DNA of 64,000 bases from Rhodococcus rhodochrous (GTDB lineage: Bacteria; Actinomycetota; Actinomycetes; Mycobacteriales; Mycobacteriaceae), in assembly GCF_900187265.1 (NCBI RefSeq), contig NZ_LT906450.1, positions 1,417,444-1,481,443 on the forward strand. The letters run 5' to 3'. The notes under the pieces are model-generated. The model ran no database searches. It worked only from the letters and a program-made list of their open reading frames with translations, and had not been told where the DNA came from. Below are positions 34,138 to 42,945 of the stretch, in pieces (within the stretch, counting starts at the first letter, position 1; each line of letters starts with the position of its first letter). The position numbers were made by a program, and so were the translations under genes.

Positions 34138-35946
34138 TCAGCCCTGCGGCACGACCACCCCGAGCGATCCGGCACCGAGGCACACGGTCGTGCCGGGAGC
34201 GGACGAGCGCGCCTGCAACGCCGACCCGTCCCCGGAGACGCGGACGTACACCGTCCCGAGTCCTTCGGAGACGGGGACCGGAACGGATGCGTGGCCGGGG
34301 AAGCCGAGGTCGATCGTGCCGTCGGCGGAGGCCCGGTAGTTCACCTGCACGGTCCACTCCCAGTCGCCCGCGGGGGAATCGAGCGGCACGGCCGTGACGG
34401 CGTCGGTGGTGACGCGATGGCCGCAGTCGGGCTCGGGGCCGGGCGGGACGAGGCGCAGCGGCAACAGGTCGGCGGGAGTGCGGTGGCCGAGATCGTCGAG
34501 GACCCACAGGTCGGTCGCGTGGTCGCGGATGTCGGACCGGTCGGGCAGCGCGGAGAAGACGGACCCCACCAGATTGTGCGGGTAGGTGACGGGCAGCAGG
34601 ATCCATACCGACACCGGGTGATCGAGCACGGGCTCGTCGGGCCGGGCCGTGAGCGCCGCCTTCGCCGCCCCGAGATAATCGCCCGTCGGATTGTCCGACC
34701 AGTTGCGCGCGAACGTCACGGTCGACCACAGGGAGCCGACGGTGAACACGGCTGCGCAGGTCCAGGCGGTCGCACGCACGGCACGAGGACGGGACGTCGT
34801 GCCTCGTCGCGGGGCGCGCAGGATCAGCGCCGCGGCGATCGCGACGACCACGGCGGAGTCGGCGAAGTAGCGCAGGGTGCGTGCGAGTTCGTAGGTGGTC
34901 TCCGGGCCGAAGCGGGTGCTGATCATCGCCGCGAGCGAGGCCAGGATGTAGGCGATCACCGCGAGCCACACGGGCCCGGTCCGCCGTCGCCGGCGCACCG
35001 TCCACGCCGCGGCGCCCGCGACAGCGAGCCACGCGACCACGACGAGCACGAGCGGGGGATCGGCCCAGGGCGGGCTCGGATTCCACCGCTCCCACTCCCA
35101 GGGACCACCGAGCAGCGACGGCAACAGTCCGTAGGAGATGCCGTGATGGGTCAACCCGGCCACCATCGACCACGGCGGGATCCCGAACCGGGATTCGACG
35201 ATCGTCGAGTAACAGACCGCCCACACGACCAGCACGGCCGCCGAGCCGAGCCACAACGGCCGGGCCTGCGCCCACGTGCTGCCGATCGGCCGAACGAGTC
35301 CGTCCACGTGACGTGCGAGGGCGACCGTCGCGAACGCGGCGAACGGAACGAGGACCGACTTCTCGAAGAACACCAGCGCCACGGCGGTGACGACGAGGGC
35401 GCTCACGATATGACGGCGCCGGCCGGTCCTGCTGTACTGCAGCGCATCTCCCGCGACCCAGGACAGCGCCGCCTGCAGCGGCAACGCGTTGAGTGCGGCG
35501 GCCCACCACGCGAAGGCCGGAAGCGTCAGCGGCGTGAGGAGATAGAACAGCAGCGGCCCCCACAGGGCGCGTCGCGGTCCGAGCAGCAGCCAGAGCACCC
35601 GCAGCACCGCCAGCGACGCGAGCAGCTGACCGATCACGAGCGAGGCCGCCGCCGGCCACCACTCCAACGGTGCGATCGCCGTGGCGATCCCGGCCACGAG
35701 GAAGGCGGCGGGCATCAGGTGACCGTCGTGGTCGTACCGCAGCAAGACGTCGGACAGCAGCGGATACGACCCCGCACGCCCGACGAGGATCAGGTCGTCC
35801 CAGTAGAACTCGCCGGTCGCGGCCACCACGGTCCGGAGGATCGTCTGCAGCAGGATCAGCGCGAGAGCGACGGCGAGCACCTGGCGCCGCGGCGATCGCG
35901 CTGCCTGCGCAGCGCGTCTCGATGGACGGTCGAGTTCGGTGATCAA
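34138..35946 (-). CDS. Polytopic membrane protein, GT-C-like fold
   Basis: 602 residues from TTG 35946, with about 10-12 predicted helices and a soluble C-terminal domain (about residues 480-602, SPAGDWEWTVQVNYRASADG). The first outer loop carries an Asp pair (GEFYWDDLILVGR, D50-D51), as in GT-C glycosyltransferases that use polyprenyl-phosphate sugars; no substrate is known. The TTG overlaps the corA stop (TTGA), so translation would be coupled to corA. No ribosome binding site is needed or seen. Alternative starts exist further in, such as a GTG in the first helix. Its role may be in envelope polymer synthesis (inference). Confidence 0.7.
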   Translation of the reverse strand: MITELDRPSRRAAQAARSPRRQVLAVALALILLQTILRTVVAATGEFYWDDLILVGRAGSYPLLSDVLLRYDHDGHLMPAAFLVAGIATAIAPLEWWPAAASLVIGQLLASLAVLRVLWLLLGPRRALWGPLLFYLLTPLTLPAFAWWAAALNALPLQAALSWVAGDALQYSRTGRRRHIVSALVVTAVALVFFEKSVLVPFAAFATVALARHVDGLVRPIGSTWAQARPLWLGSAAVLVVWAVCYSTIVESRFGIPPWSMVAGLTHHGISYGLLPSLLGGPWEWERWNPSPPWADPPLVLVVVAWLAVAGAAAWTVRRRRRTGPVWLAVIAYILASLAAMISTRFGPETTYELARTLRYFADSAVVVAIAAALILRAPRRGTTSRPRAVRATAWTCAAVFTVGSLWSTVTFARNWSDNPTGDYLGAAKAALTARPDEPVLDHPVSVWILLPVTYPHNLVGSVFSALPDRSDIRDHATDLWVLDDLGHRTPADLLPLRLVPPGPEPDCGHRVTTDAVTAVPLDSPAGDWEWTVQVNYRASADGTIDLGFPGHASVPVPVSEGLGTVYVRVSGDGSALQARSSAPGTTVCLGAGSLGVVVPQG

Positions 35947-37007
35947 AGCCAGTTGTTGCGCCTGAAGGTGACGAACAGTCCCACGGTGATCGTGACGATC
36001 GCAGCGAGTACGACGTAATAGCCGTACTCCCACTGCAGTTCGGGCATGCGATCGAAGTTCATGCCGTAGATCCCGGCGATCATCGTCGGCACGGCGGCGA
36101 TCGCGACCCACGCGGAGATCTTGCGCATGTCGGTGTTCTGCTGCACGGTGACCTTCGCGATCGCCGCGTCGAGCAGCGTGCCGAGCGTCTCGTCGAAGGC
36201 AGCGATGCGATCGGACACCGTCGTGTGATGGTCGGCGACGTCGCGGAAGTACCGCCGGACGTCCTTCGGGATCGGGTTGCCCGGCGCCCGGATGAGTTGC
36301 TGCAGCGGCTCGGCGAGCGGCACGACGGCCCGGCGCAGCTGCACGATCTCGCGCTTGAGCATGTAGATCTGGTCGACGGCGATCCGCGTGTCGGGGGTGA
36401 ACACGAGTTCCTCGATGTCGTCGACGTCGGGCTGCACGGCCGTGGTGACGGCGAGATAGGAGTCGACCACGTGGTCGGCGATCGCGTGGAGCACGGCCGC
36501 CGGACCGCGGGACAGATGATCGGGATCGCGTTCGAGGCGCTTGCGCACGTGCGACAGCTCGGAGTGGTCGCCGTGCCGCACGCTCACGATGAAGTCGGGG
36601 CCGGTGAACAACATGATCTCGCCGGTCTCGACGATGTCCTTGGTGGTCGTCACCGACTCGTGCTCGATGTAGCTGACGGTGCGCAGCACCAGGAACAGCA
36701 CGTCGTCGTAGCGCTCGAGCTTCGGCCGCTGATGGGCGTGGACGGCGTCCTCGACCATCAGTTCGTGGAGTCCGAAGGTGCGCGAGACGTTCGACATCTG
36801 CTCCTCGTCGGGGTGGTGCAGCCCGAGCCACACGAAACCCGTACCGCGCCGACGTACCTCCGCCACGGCCTCGGTGTGGGTGTAGCGGCCGGGCAGGCGG
36901 TGCCCGTCGACGTAGACCGCGCAGTCGACCACCGTTTGCGCGGTGGGGACGGTGGGAACCGGGGGAGTGGGACCGCGACGGGTGGCACGAGAAGGCTGAT
37001 GCGGCAT
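35943..37007 (-). CDS. corA: CorA-type magnesium/cobalt channel
   Basis: Divalent cation channel of the inner membrane, a homopentamer. 354 residues: a soluble N-terminal funnel (about 1-285), two C-terminal membrane helices, and the selectivity motif YGMNF between them (AGIYGMNFDRMPELQW). The tail ends in FRRNNWL, basic as in the family. ATG 37007 has GAGGAAGGA about 5 bases upstream; an N-terminal basic, Pro-rich leader of about 25 residues is unusual but small. It is related in position to Rv1239c. The downstream membrane gene starts on its stop codon. Confidence 0.93.
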   Translation of the reverse strand: MPHQPSRATRRGPTPPVPTVPTAQTVVDCAVYVDGHRLPGRYTHTEAVAEVRRRGTGFVWLGLHHPDEEQMSNVSRTFGLHELMVEDAVHAHQRPKLERYDDVLFLVLRTVSYIEHESVTTTKDIVETGEIMLFTGPDFIVSVRHGDHSELSHVRKRLERDPDHLSRGPAAVLHAIADHVVDSYLAVTTAVQPDVDDIEELVFTPDTRIAVDQIYMLKREIVQLRRAVVPLAEPLQQLIRAPGNPIPKDVRRYFRDVADHHTTVSDRIAAFDETLGTLLDAAIAKVTVQQNTDMRKISAWVAIAAVPTMIAGIYGMNFDRMPELQWEYGYYVVLAAIVTITVGLFVTFRRNNWL

Positions 37008-37136
37008 GTTGTCCTTCCTCACGGCATGCCGCTGGGATGCGGCCCGGTCGCAGGCCCGCGACGCGGCGGTCGCCCGTCGGGGACCGGGCGGGGCAGCTGC
37101 AGTCATGCTAGCCCGCCGACCTGACAGACTGGTGGC

Positions 37137-37991
37137 GTGCGTATCGATCTCCACACCCACTCCTCCGCGTCGGACGGCACCGACGCTCCTGCGGAACTGG
37201 TCCGTGCCGCTGCCCGGGCGGGTCTCGACGTCGTGGCCCTGACCGACCACGACACCACCGCGGGATGGGACGAGGCCGCGGCAGCCCTGCCGACGGGCCT
37301 GCGTCTCGTCCGGGGGATGGAGATGTCCTGCACGGGACGCGGGGAGGACGGCGCCCCGGTCGCCGTGCACCTGCTGGCCTATCTGTTCGACCCGCACGAC
37401 GCTGTCTTCGTCGCCGAGCTCGAGCGGCTCCGCGGTGAACGGGTGTCGCGGATCCGGGCGATGGGTGTGCGGATGGCGGACGACGGTCTGCCGATCGACA
37501 TCGACGCGGTGCTCGCCGACGCGGGCCCTGCCGCGGGCCGGCCCCATCTGGCGCGAGCGCTCGTCACCGCCGGTGTCGTGCCCACGGTGGGCGACGCGTT
37601 CACCGAGCTGCTGTCGCCGCGCGGCCGCTACTACGTGCCGAAGGCCGACACCCCGCTCGCCGACGCCGTGAAGATGGTGACGGCCGCGGGCGGTGTGCCG
37701 GTGGTCGCGCACGCTCGGGCGCGTGCGCGCGGACGGCTCCTCGCCCTCGACCACATCGAGGAACTCGCCGAACTCGGACTCGGCGGTGTCGAGGCCGATC
37801 ACCCCGATCACAGCGAGCAGGACGTGCGGACGATGCGCGACCTCGCGCGGTCGCTCGGGGTGGTCGTCACGGGATCGTCCGACTATCACGGCGACAACAA
37901 GGACGTGAGGCTCGGCAGCTTCACCACGGCTCCGGCGGCGTACGAGGCGCTGCTCGACCGCGCGACCGGCGTCGAGGTGCTCGAGGGATGA
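37137..37991 (+). CDS. PHP-domain phosphoesterase (nucleoside 3',5'-bisphosphate phosphatase type)
   Basis: 284 residues. PHP metal motifs are visible: DLHTHSSASDGT (residues 4-15), TDHDTTAGW, the metal Glu in RGMEMSC, and late residues in EADHPDHSEQD and SSDYHGDNKD. It resembles RNase AM/RnaAM-type enzymes that hydrolyse 3',5'-bisphosphates or trim RNA 5' ends. The GTG at 37137 has a CAGACT hexamer 6 bases upstream, a weaker variant of the leaderless pattern. The 3' end overlaps the next ATG (ATGA). It is divergent from corA. Confidence 0.85.
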   Translation: MRIDLHTHSSASDGTDAPAELVRAAARAGLDVVALTDHDTTAGWDEAAAALPTGLRLVRGMEMSCTGRGEDGAPVAVHLLAYLFDPHDAVFVAELERLRGERVSRIRAMGVRMADDGLPIDIDAVLADAGPAAGRPHLARALVTAGVVPTVGDAFTELLSPRGRYYVPKADTPLADAVKMVTAAGGVPVVAHARARARGRLLALDHIEELAELGLGGVEADHPDHSEQDVRTMRDLARSLGVVVTGSSDYHGDNKDVRLGSFTTAPAAYEALLDRATGVEVLEG

Positions 37992-38410
37992 GGCGACGCG
38001 GTGCGCGGTATCCGGACGAGGAGTACGGGTTGCCGGACGACGAAAATTACTACGACAGTGAGTACTACAACGAGCCGTATTACCCGGACGACGGGTACTA
38101 CGCCGATTCCTGTGAACCCGCACCGCGCCGCGCGAGTCTGCCGGTCCGCGTTCTCCGTGCCCTCTCGGGTGTGGTGTGCGGAGCGGTGCTGGTCCTGACT
38201 CTCGTGGTGTGCGGGGCCCAGTACCTCGCCGGCGACCGCGGTTTCCCGGGTCCGGGCACCACCTCGGTCGCCGCGCACGTCGTCGCCGCGCTCGTGGCCC
38301 TGATCGCCCAGGTGACGGCGGATCGGCGCTCGGGTGGCGCAGCACTCCTGTCGAGCCTTGTGGTGATCTTCACTGCATCGATTCTGATGATCACCCAGTG
38401 GTGGGGATGA
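37988..38410 (+). CDS. Small membrane protein with Tyr-rich N-terminus
   Basis: 140 residues, function unknown. The cytosolic N-terminal tail (1-40) is unusually rich in Tyr and acidic residues (DDENYYDSEYYNEPYYPDD). Then come three hydrophobic stretches at about 57-77, 92-108 and 119-136. ATG 37988 overlaps the stop of the PHP gene, so it is expressed with it. No motif or known family is recognised. The tyrosine clusters could be modification or binding sites, but that is a guess. A weak hairpin follows at 38430-38447. Confidence 0.72.
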   Translation: MRRRGARYPDEEYGLPDDENYYDSEYYNEPYYPDDGYYADSCEPAPRRASLPVRVLRALSGVVCGAVLVLTLVVCGAQYLAGDRGFPGPGTTSVAAHVVAALVALIAQVTADRRSGGAALLSSLVVIFTASILMITQWWG

Positions 38411-38429
38411 CGGCCCGGAGTGCCATCCG

Positions 38430-38447
38430 GGCTACCCGTCGGTAGCC
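38430..38447 (+). terminator. Weak hairpin after the PHP/membrane-protein pair
   Basis: 7-bp perfect stem (GGCTACC with GGTAGCC), 4-base loop, no T tract, 20 bases after the stop at 38410. It may end the upstream unit. Confidence 0.35.
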
Positions 38448-38640
38448 GTCGTGTAACTGCGGAAATTCATGTCGATGCGCCCACGGCGGGGTGTTCACGG
38501 CACGTAAACTCACAGGTGAGGCGACAAAACCGTGAGACCTTCGCAATCGATGCCGATTTGATTGTTCGTCTGCAAAGGTGGCAAACTTGCGGCAATCCGA
38601 AAGCCGGAATACCCCGGAATCGGACGAAGGATGGCAGACC

Positions 38641-38670
38641 CACCCAGGGCTAGATCACCCAGGGCTCGAT
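38641..38670. repeat. Tandem 15-base repeat in the malic enzyme leader
   Basis: Two adjacent copies of CACCCAGGGCTnGAT (38641-38655, 38656-38670) with one mismatch, followed by a partial CCAGGG. Confidence 0.6.
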
Positions 38671-38711
38671 GCCAGGGCCACCCGCCCCGGCTCCATCACG
38701 TTCCGGAAGCC

Positions 38712-38725
38712 GTACAGCGTTGTAC
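38712..38725. promoter_or_regulatory. Palindromic candidate operator
   Basis: GTACA-gcgt-TGTAC, also read as a direct repeat of GTACAGCG. It lies about 155 bases before the malic enzyme start. The regulator is unknown. Confidence 0.3.
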
Positions 38726-38879
38726 AGCGGCAGTCGTGATCGCGCCCGGAAGCTTCAACCCAATGTCCTTGGCGAAGCAGTGCAACTCGATGCATACACG
38801 TGTGTGAAATGCATTGAAATGCGGTGTTTTCGCAGCAACCGAGTCCAGAGGTCGACTCGGCACACGCAGGAGTGTCATC

Positions 38880-40073
38880 GTGTCAATTGTGTCTGATGCA
38901 CCTACCCCTCAGAAGCTCGAGTTGACGGACGAGGAGATCTTCTCGAGTCACGTCGACGGCAAGCTGTCGGTCGAGCTGACCGCACCGCTCGAGAACCAGC
39001 GCGATCTGTCGATCGCGTACACCCCCGGCGTCGCCCAGGTCTGCCGGGCCATCGCCGCCGACGAGACCCTCGTCGACCGATACACCTGGACCAACCGCCT
39101 GGTCGTCGTCGTCTCCGACGGCACCGCGGTCCTCGGTCTCGGCAACATCGGCGCACGTGCCTCGCTTCCGGTGATGGAAGGTAAGTCCGCGCTGTTCAAG
39201 AAGTTCGCGGGCCTGAACTCCATTCCGCTGGTGCTCGACACCACCGATCCCGACGAGATCGTCGAGACCCTCATCCGGCTGCGTCCGTCCTTCGGCGCCG
39301 TCAACCTCGAGGACATCTCGGCTCCGCGCTGCTTCGAGATCGAGAAGCGCGTCATCGAGGCGCTCGACTGCCCGGTCATGCACGACGACCAGCACGGCAC
39401 CGCGATCGTCGCACTCGCCGCACTCAAGGGTGCGCTGAAGGTGCAGAGCCGCGACATCGCCGACCTGCGCATCGTGATCTCCGGCGCCGGTGCTGCCGGC
39501 GTGGCGTGCACGAACATCCTGCTCGCCGCCGGTGCACGCGACGTGGTGGTCCTCGATTCGAAGGGCATCATCTCCGCCGACCGCGCCGATCTCGGTGAGA
39601 TCAAGGCCGATCTGGCCTCCCGCACCAACCCCGAGGGCCGCAAGGGCGGCATCGCCGAGGCGCTCGACGGCGCCGACGTCTACCTCGGCGTGTCGTCGGG
39701 CACCGTGCCCGAGGAGATCGTCGCGACGATGGCCGACGACTCCATCATCTTCGCGATGTCGAACCCGGATCCGGAGATCCACCCCGACATCGCCCACAAG
39801 CACGCCGCGATCGTGGCGACGGGTCGCAGCGACTTCCCGAACCAGATCAACAACGTGCTGGCTTTCCCCGGTGTGTTCAAGGGCGCGCTCGACGCAGGTG
39901 CCCGCCGCATCACCGAGGGTATGAAGCTCGCCGCTGCCGAGGCCATCCTCTCGGTCGTCGGTGACGAACTGGCCGCGGACAAGATCGTCCCGAGCCCGCT
40001 CGATCCGCGCGTGGCGCCCGCCGTCGCCGAGGCCGTCGCGGCCGCGGCGAAGGCCGAGGGCGTCACCGACTAG
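38880..40073 (+). CDS. NAD(P)-dependent malic enzyme
   Basis: Oxidative decarboxylation of malate to pyruvate and CO2 with NAD(P)H formation; links the TCA cycle to pyruvate and NADPH for lipid synthesis. 397 residues, the short bacterial form. Seen: LSIAYTPGVAQVCRAIAA (malate and metal residues), GLGNIGARASLPVMEGK with the catalytic Lys, EDISAPRCFEIE (metal Glu, Asp), HDDQHGTAIV and the dinucleotide loop GAGAAGVACTNILL. The GTG at 38880 has AGGAGTG 6-12 bases upstream; upstream starts would add non-family residues. This slot holds mdh-related Rv1240 in M. tuberculosis, as I recall. A hairpin follows. Confidence 0.92.
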   Translation: MSIVSDAPTPQKLELTDEEIFSSHVDGKLSVELTAPLENQRDLSIAYTPGVAQVCRAIAADETLVDRYTWTNRLVVVVSDGTAVLGLGNIGARASLPVMEGKSALFKKFAGLNSIPLVLDTTDPDEIVETLIRLRPSFGAVNLEDISAPRCFEIEKRVIEALDCPVMHDDQHGTAIVALAALKGALKVQSRDIADLRIVISGAGAAGVACTNILLAAGARDVVVLDSKGIISADRADLGEIKADLASRTNPEGRKGGIAEALDGADVYLGVSSGTVPEEIVATMADDSIIFAMSNPDPEIHPDIAHKHAAIVATGRSDFPNQINNVLAFPGVFKGALDAGARRITEGMKLAAAEAILSVVGDELAADKIVPSPLDPRVAPAVAEAVAAAAKAEGVTD

Positions 40074-40097
40074 GGATTCGTTCCCTGCGAGATCGCA

Positions 40098-40147
40098 CCG
40101 AACGCCCCGATCCGAACCGCACAAGGGTTCCGGACCGGGGCGTTCGG
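40098..40147 (+). terminator. Terminator after the malic enzyme gene
   Basis: Long near-perfect hairpin with arms 40098-40118 and 40126-40147, a small bulge and a 7-base loop, 24 bases after the stop. No T run. Confidence 0.7.
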
Positions 40148-40204
40148 CGTCCCGGCAGGCCGAGCGGTGGGCAGGTGCGGACCGTGGCGCACCGGTGGGC
40201 GACA

Positions 40205-41161
40205 ATGACCGCCGTGGCGAACGAAGCGAGACGGATCCGGCCGGTCGCGGCGACGGCGCTCACCGCATGCGCGGCGGCGGCCGTGCTCCAGGGATGCGCG
40301 TCGCCCGTCCTCGACGAGGCGGCACCGTCGACGACGGTGATCGTCGGGGCGGGGGAGCGGCCCGACGAGGAACTGCTCGCGCAGCTCTACGCGGGAGCAC
40401 TGCGCGGCAGCGGGATCGACGTGCAGGTCCGTTCCGATGTCACCGACCCGCCCGCAGCGCTCGACGCCGCCGACCTCACGCTGATCCCCGGCTACACGGG
40501 AAGGCTGCTCGCGTCCTACGACCCCGGTGCCGACGCGACCGACGCCGAGGACGTCTTCGAGGCGCTGGCGCGTGCACTGCCCGACGAACTGACGATCTCC
40601 GACTACGCCTCGGCGCAGGACCGCGCGGTGCTGCTCGCCGACCGCGACCGCCTCACGCAATGGTCGGCGAGCCGCGTGGCCGACCTCGCCGACCGCTGCG
40701 CCGATCTGACGTTCGCGGTGACCGAGGACTTCGAATCCGCCGGTGGACTCACCGCGCTCGAACGCGCCGACTGCCGACCGCGCGAGGTGCGGCGGATCGA
40801 CGATGCGCAGTCCGCCGCCGTCGCATCGGAACCCGACACGGTCGTCGGAACCACCACGACGTCGCCCGCCCTCGCGGAGATCGACGCGGATTCGCCCGTG
40901 AGCACCGTGCCCGACGCCCCCGACCGCAACCCGCAGGACGACGCGGAGGCCGACGACGCGCCTGCACCGGTCCTGCCGGCCCAGAACGTCGTCCCGGTCT
41001 TCCGCAAGGGCACCCTCGGCGAGGCACAACTCGACGCGCTGCGGACCATCGCCGGTGAGCTCACCACGAGCGATCTCACCGAACTGCGCGCGCGAGTCGA
41101 CGAGGGAGACGATCCCGAGGCCGTGGCCCGCGAGTGGATCGACGAACACGCCGGAGCGTGA
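40205..41161 (+). CDS. lpqZ: LpqZ-like lipoprotein, osmoprotectant/glycine-betaine binding type
   Basis: Secreted lipoprotein with OpuAC-type substrate-binding fold. 318 residues from ATG 40205 (GTG 40214 is possible). The signal ends in lipobox LQGC with Cys31. The domain shows TVIVGAGERPDEELLAQLYAGALRG and LTLIPGYTGRLLASYDP, the marks of the ProX/OpuAC family. A low-complexity Asp/Pro/Ala linker (about 210-265) and a helical C-terminus (LGEAQLDALRTIAGEL) follow. No permease or ATPase of an osmoprotectant system lies nearby, so it is an orphan binding protein, as Rv1244 (LpqZ) is. Confidence 0.83.
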   Translation: MTAVANEARRIRPVAATALTACAAAAVLQGCASPVLDEAAPSTTVIVGAGERPDEELLAQLYAGALRGSGIDVQVRSDVTDPPAALDAADLTLIPGYTGRLLASYDPGADATDAEDVFEALARALPDELTISDYASAQDRAVLLADRDRLTQWSASRVADLADRCADLTFAVTEDFESAGGLTALERADCRPREVRRIDDAQSAAVASEPDTVVGTTTTSPALAEIDADSPVSTVPDAPDRNPQDDAEADDAPAPVLPAQNVVPVFRKGTLGEAQLDALRTIAGELTTSDLTELRARVDEGDDPEAVAREWIDEHAGA

Positions 41162-41197
41162 ACGGCAGCCCGTGTGTGTGAACGGCAGTCTGTGTGT

Positions 41198-42109
41198 TCA
41201 GCCCGCGCGAGTGCCCATCCGGTCGCGGAGGAAGACACCGAAATCGGCGATCGCCGCGGCGGCCTCGGGAACGAGCGACGCCTGCAACGGCGCGACGTGC
41301 CACAGCTCGGGTTGCTCGACGAGGGTGACGTCGACGCCCGCCGCCCGGAGCTTCTCGGCGTACTGCCGCACCTGCGGGTAGAACATCTCCGCGGTGCCCA
41401 CCTGGATGAGAGTCGGCGGCAGACCCGTGGGATCGGCGTGGATGGGCGCGTAGCCGGGATCGGTGGGATCGCCGTCGGCGAGATACGCCTCGGCCGAGGA
41501 GTACACCCAGCCCTTGTTCAGAACGACGTCGTTCACGTCGGGCAGGTCGCGGGCGGCCGGATCGGTCCACGGCGACAGCAATCCGAGCGCGGGCGGGGTG
41601 ATGCCGTGACGGTCGACGAGCCGGTGCGTGGTGGCCGCGGCGAGACCACCGCCCGCCGAGTCGCCGGCGATCGCGATACCGGACACCTCGAAGCCGTGCT
41701 CGCTGACGAGTTCGAGATAGGCCGCCTCGGCGTCGTTCAGCGCCGCCGGATAGGGATGCTCGGGAGCGAGCCGGTAGTCGAGGACGTACACGGCCGACCC
41801 GGCCGCGGCCGCGAGATGCGCCGCGAGCGAGCGGTGCGTGGCGAGCGACCCGCCGGTGTACGCACCGCCGTGCAGATACAGGATCGCGGTGGTCCGCTCG
41901 GTGGCGCCCACGGTGATCCGTTCGGCGGGGCGTCCCGCCAGACGGATCGGGCGCACCACGGTGTCCTTCGGGAGGAACTGCAGCGGCGCCGCGAGATCGA
42001 GCAACCGGCGCTGCGTGGCGAACGACCAGCGCGGCGACAGCAGGGCACGGAAGAGAGGACGCAGGGCGGTACGCGCCACCCGCGGTGACATCTGGGGTGT
42101 CGGAGGCAT
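41198..42109 (-). CDS. HSL-family alpha/beta hydrolase (esterase)
   Basis: 303 residues. The oxyanion-hole HGG motif is present (LYLHGGAYTGG), the nucleophile elbow GDSAGGG with the catalytic Ser, and a C-terminal His (PELWHVAPLQ). The acid position falls in VGTAEMFYPQ, with Glu where the usual Asp loop would be. Short-chain acyl or steroid/lipid esters are typical substrates of the family. The start is ATG 42109, 8 bases past the SDR stop, so the esterase, SDR and monooxygenase form one minus-strand unit of about 3.3 kb. Together they look like a degradation pathway in which a ketone becomes an ester and is then hydrolysed (inference). Confidence 0.86.
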   Translation of the reverse strand: MPPTPQMSPRVARTALRPLFRALLSPRWSFATQRRLLDLAAPLQFLPKDTVVRPIRLAGRPAERITVGATERTTAILYLHGGAYTGGSLATHRSLAAHLAAAAGSAVYVLDYRLAPEHPYPAALNDAEAAYLELVSEHGFEVSGIAIAGDSAGGGLAAATTHRLVDRHGITPPALGLLSPWTDPAARDLPDVNDVVLNKGWVYSSAEAYLADGDPTDPGYAPIHADPTGLPPTLIQVGTAEMFYPQVRQYAEKLRAAGVDVTLVEQPELWHVAPLQASLVPEAAAAIADFGVFLRDRMGTRAG

Positions 42110-42117
42110 GCCGCAGC

Positions 42118-42945
42118 CTATCCCTTCGGCACGACCCGGGAGGTCACGGTGGCGACGACACGCTGATAGGCCGGTCCGGCGACGCGGACGAAAGCATCGA
42201 GCAGCTTCGCGTCGGCGCCGATGAGTACGCGCGCCTTGTTCTTCCGCACACCGGTCAGGATGGTCTTCGCAGCGTCCTCGGGGGTCGTGCGTGCGAGCTT
42301 GCGGTCGAAGAACTCCGCGAAGGTCGCCTGGTCGTCGCCGTCCGGGACGGCGGCGTTGCGCGCGATCGCGGTCTTGATGCCGCCGGGATGCACACACGTG
42401 ACCTGCACGGGATGCCGCGCGACGAGCATCTCCTGCCGTACCGCCTCGGTGAAGCCGCGCACGGCGAACTTCGCCGAGTTGTACGCCGCCTGGCCCGGGA
42501 TGCTCAGCAGGCCGAACAGGCTCGAGACGTTGATCAGGTGACCGTCGCCCGACGCGATGAGATGCGGAAGGAAAGCCTTGGTGCCGTTGACGACTCCCCA
42601 GAAGTCGACGTCCATCACGCGCTCGATGTCCTTGAACTCGGTGCGCTCGAGATCGCCGTGATAGGCGATGCCCGCGTTGTTGTACACCTGGTGGACCGCA
42701 CCGAAGTGGGCGGCGACCTGCTCGGCGTACTCGAGGACCTTCTCGCGCTGGGTGACGTCGAGATGGTCGGCCTTCACCTCGGCGCCGAGTTCCCGTGCGC
42801 GACGCGCGGTCTCCTCGAGCCCGGCGGTGTCGACGTCCGAGATCGCCAGGCGGGCACCTTCGGCCGCGAGGGCGAGGACGAGGGCCCGTCCGATCCCGGA
42901 CCCCGCGCCCGTGACGACGACGACCCGGCCTGCGAAATCACTCAT
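42118..42945 (-). CDS. Short-chain dehydrogenase/reductase (Rv1245c-like)
   Basis: NAD(P)-dependent oxidoreductase, 275 residues. Classical SDR motifs: TGAGSGIG at the nucleotide site, NNAG, the catalytic Ser in INVSS, and YNSAK with Tyr and Lys. The substrate is unknown; alcohol or ketone interconversion is expected. Start ATG 42945 overlaps the stop of the monooxygenase by 4 bases. It is the middle gene of an operon with a Baeyer-Villiger-type monooxygenase and an esterase. Such a set would oxidise an alcohol to a ketone (SDR), then to an ester (BVMO) and finally hydrolyse it. Confidence 0.9.
   Translation of the reverse strand: MSDFAGRVVVVTGAGSGIGRALVLALAAEGARLAISDVDTAGLEETARRARELGAEVKADHLDVTQREKVLEYAEQVAAHFGAVHQVYNNAGIAYHGDLERTEFKDIERVMDVDFWGVVNGTKAFLPHLIASGDGHLINVSSLFGLLSIPGQAAYNSAKFAVRGFTEAVRQEMLVARHPVQVTCVHPGGIKTAIARNAAVPDGDDQATFAEFFDRKLARTTPEDAAKTILTGVRKNKARVLIGADAKLLDAFVRVAGPAYQRVVATVTSRVVPKG

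Larger units (their letters stand above)
38411..38879. other. 469-base non-coding region before the malic enzyme gene
   Basis: The largest gene-free stretch in the window. Only short open frames occur, none with family-like composition. GC appears lower than in the genes. It has a hairpin at 38430-38447, a tandem 15-base repeat at 38641-38670, a GTACA-gcgt-TGTAC palindrome at 38712-38725 and two TGAAATGC copies 10 bases apart (38805, 38815). It may be a regulatory leader for the malic enzyme gene. Confidence 0.55.

Noticed and set aside
38420-38653. 77-codon open frame in the malic enzyme leader
   Set aside because: No ribosome binding site, mixed composition and no recognisable domain.
38411-38879. 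Riboswitch or small gene in the malic enzyme leader
   Set aside because: I could not match any known riboswitch core. The short open frames lack ribosome binding sites and natural composition.
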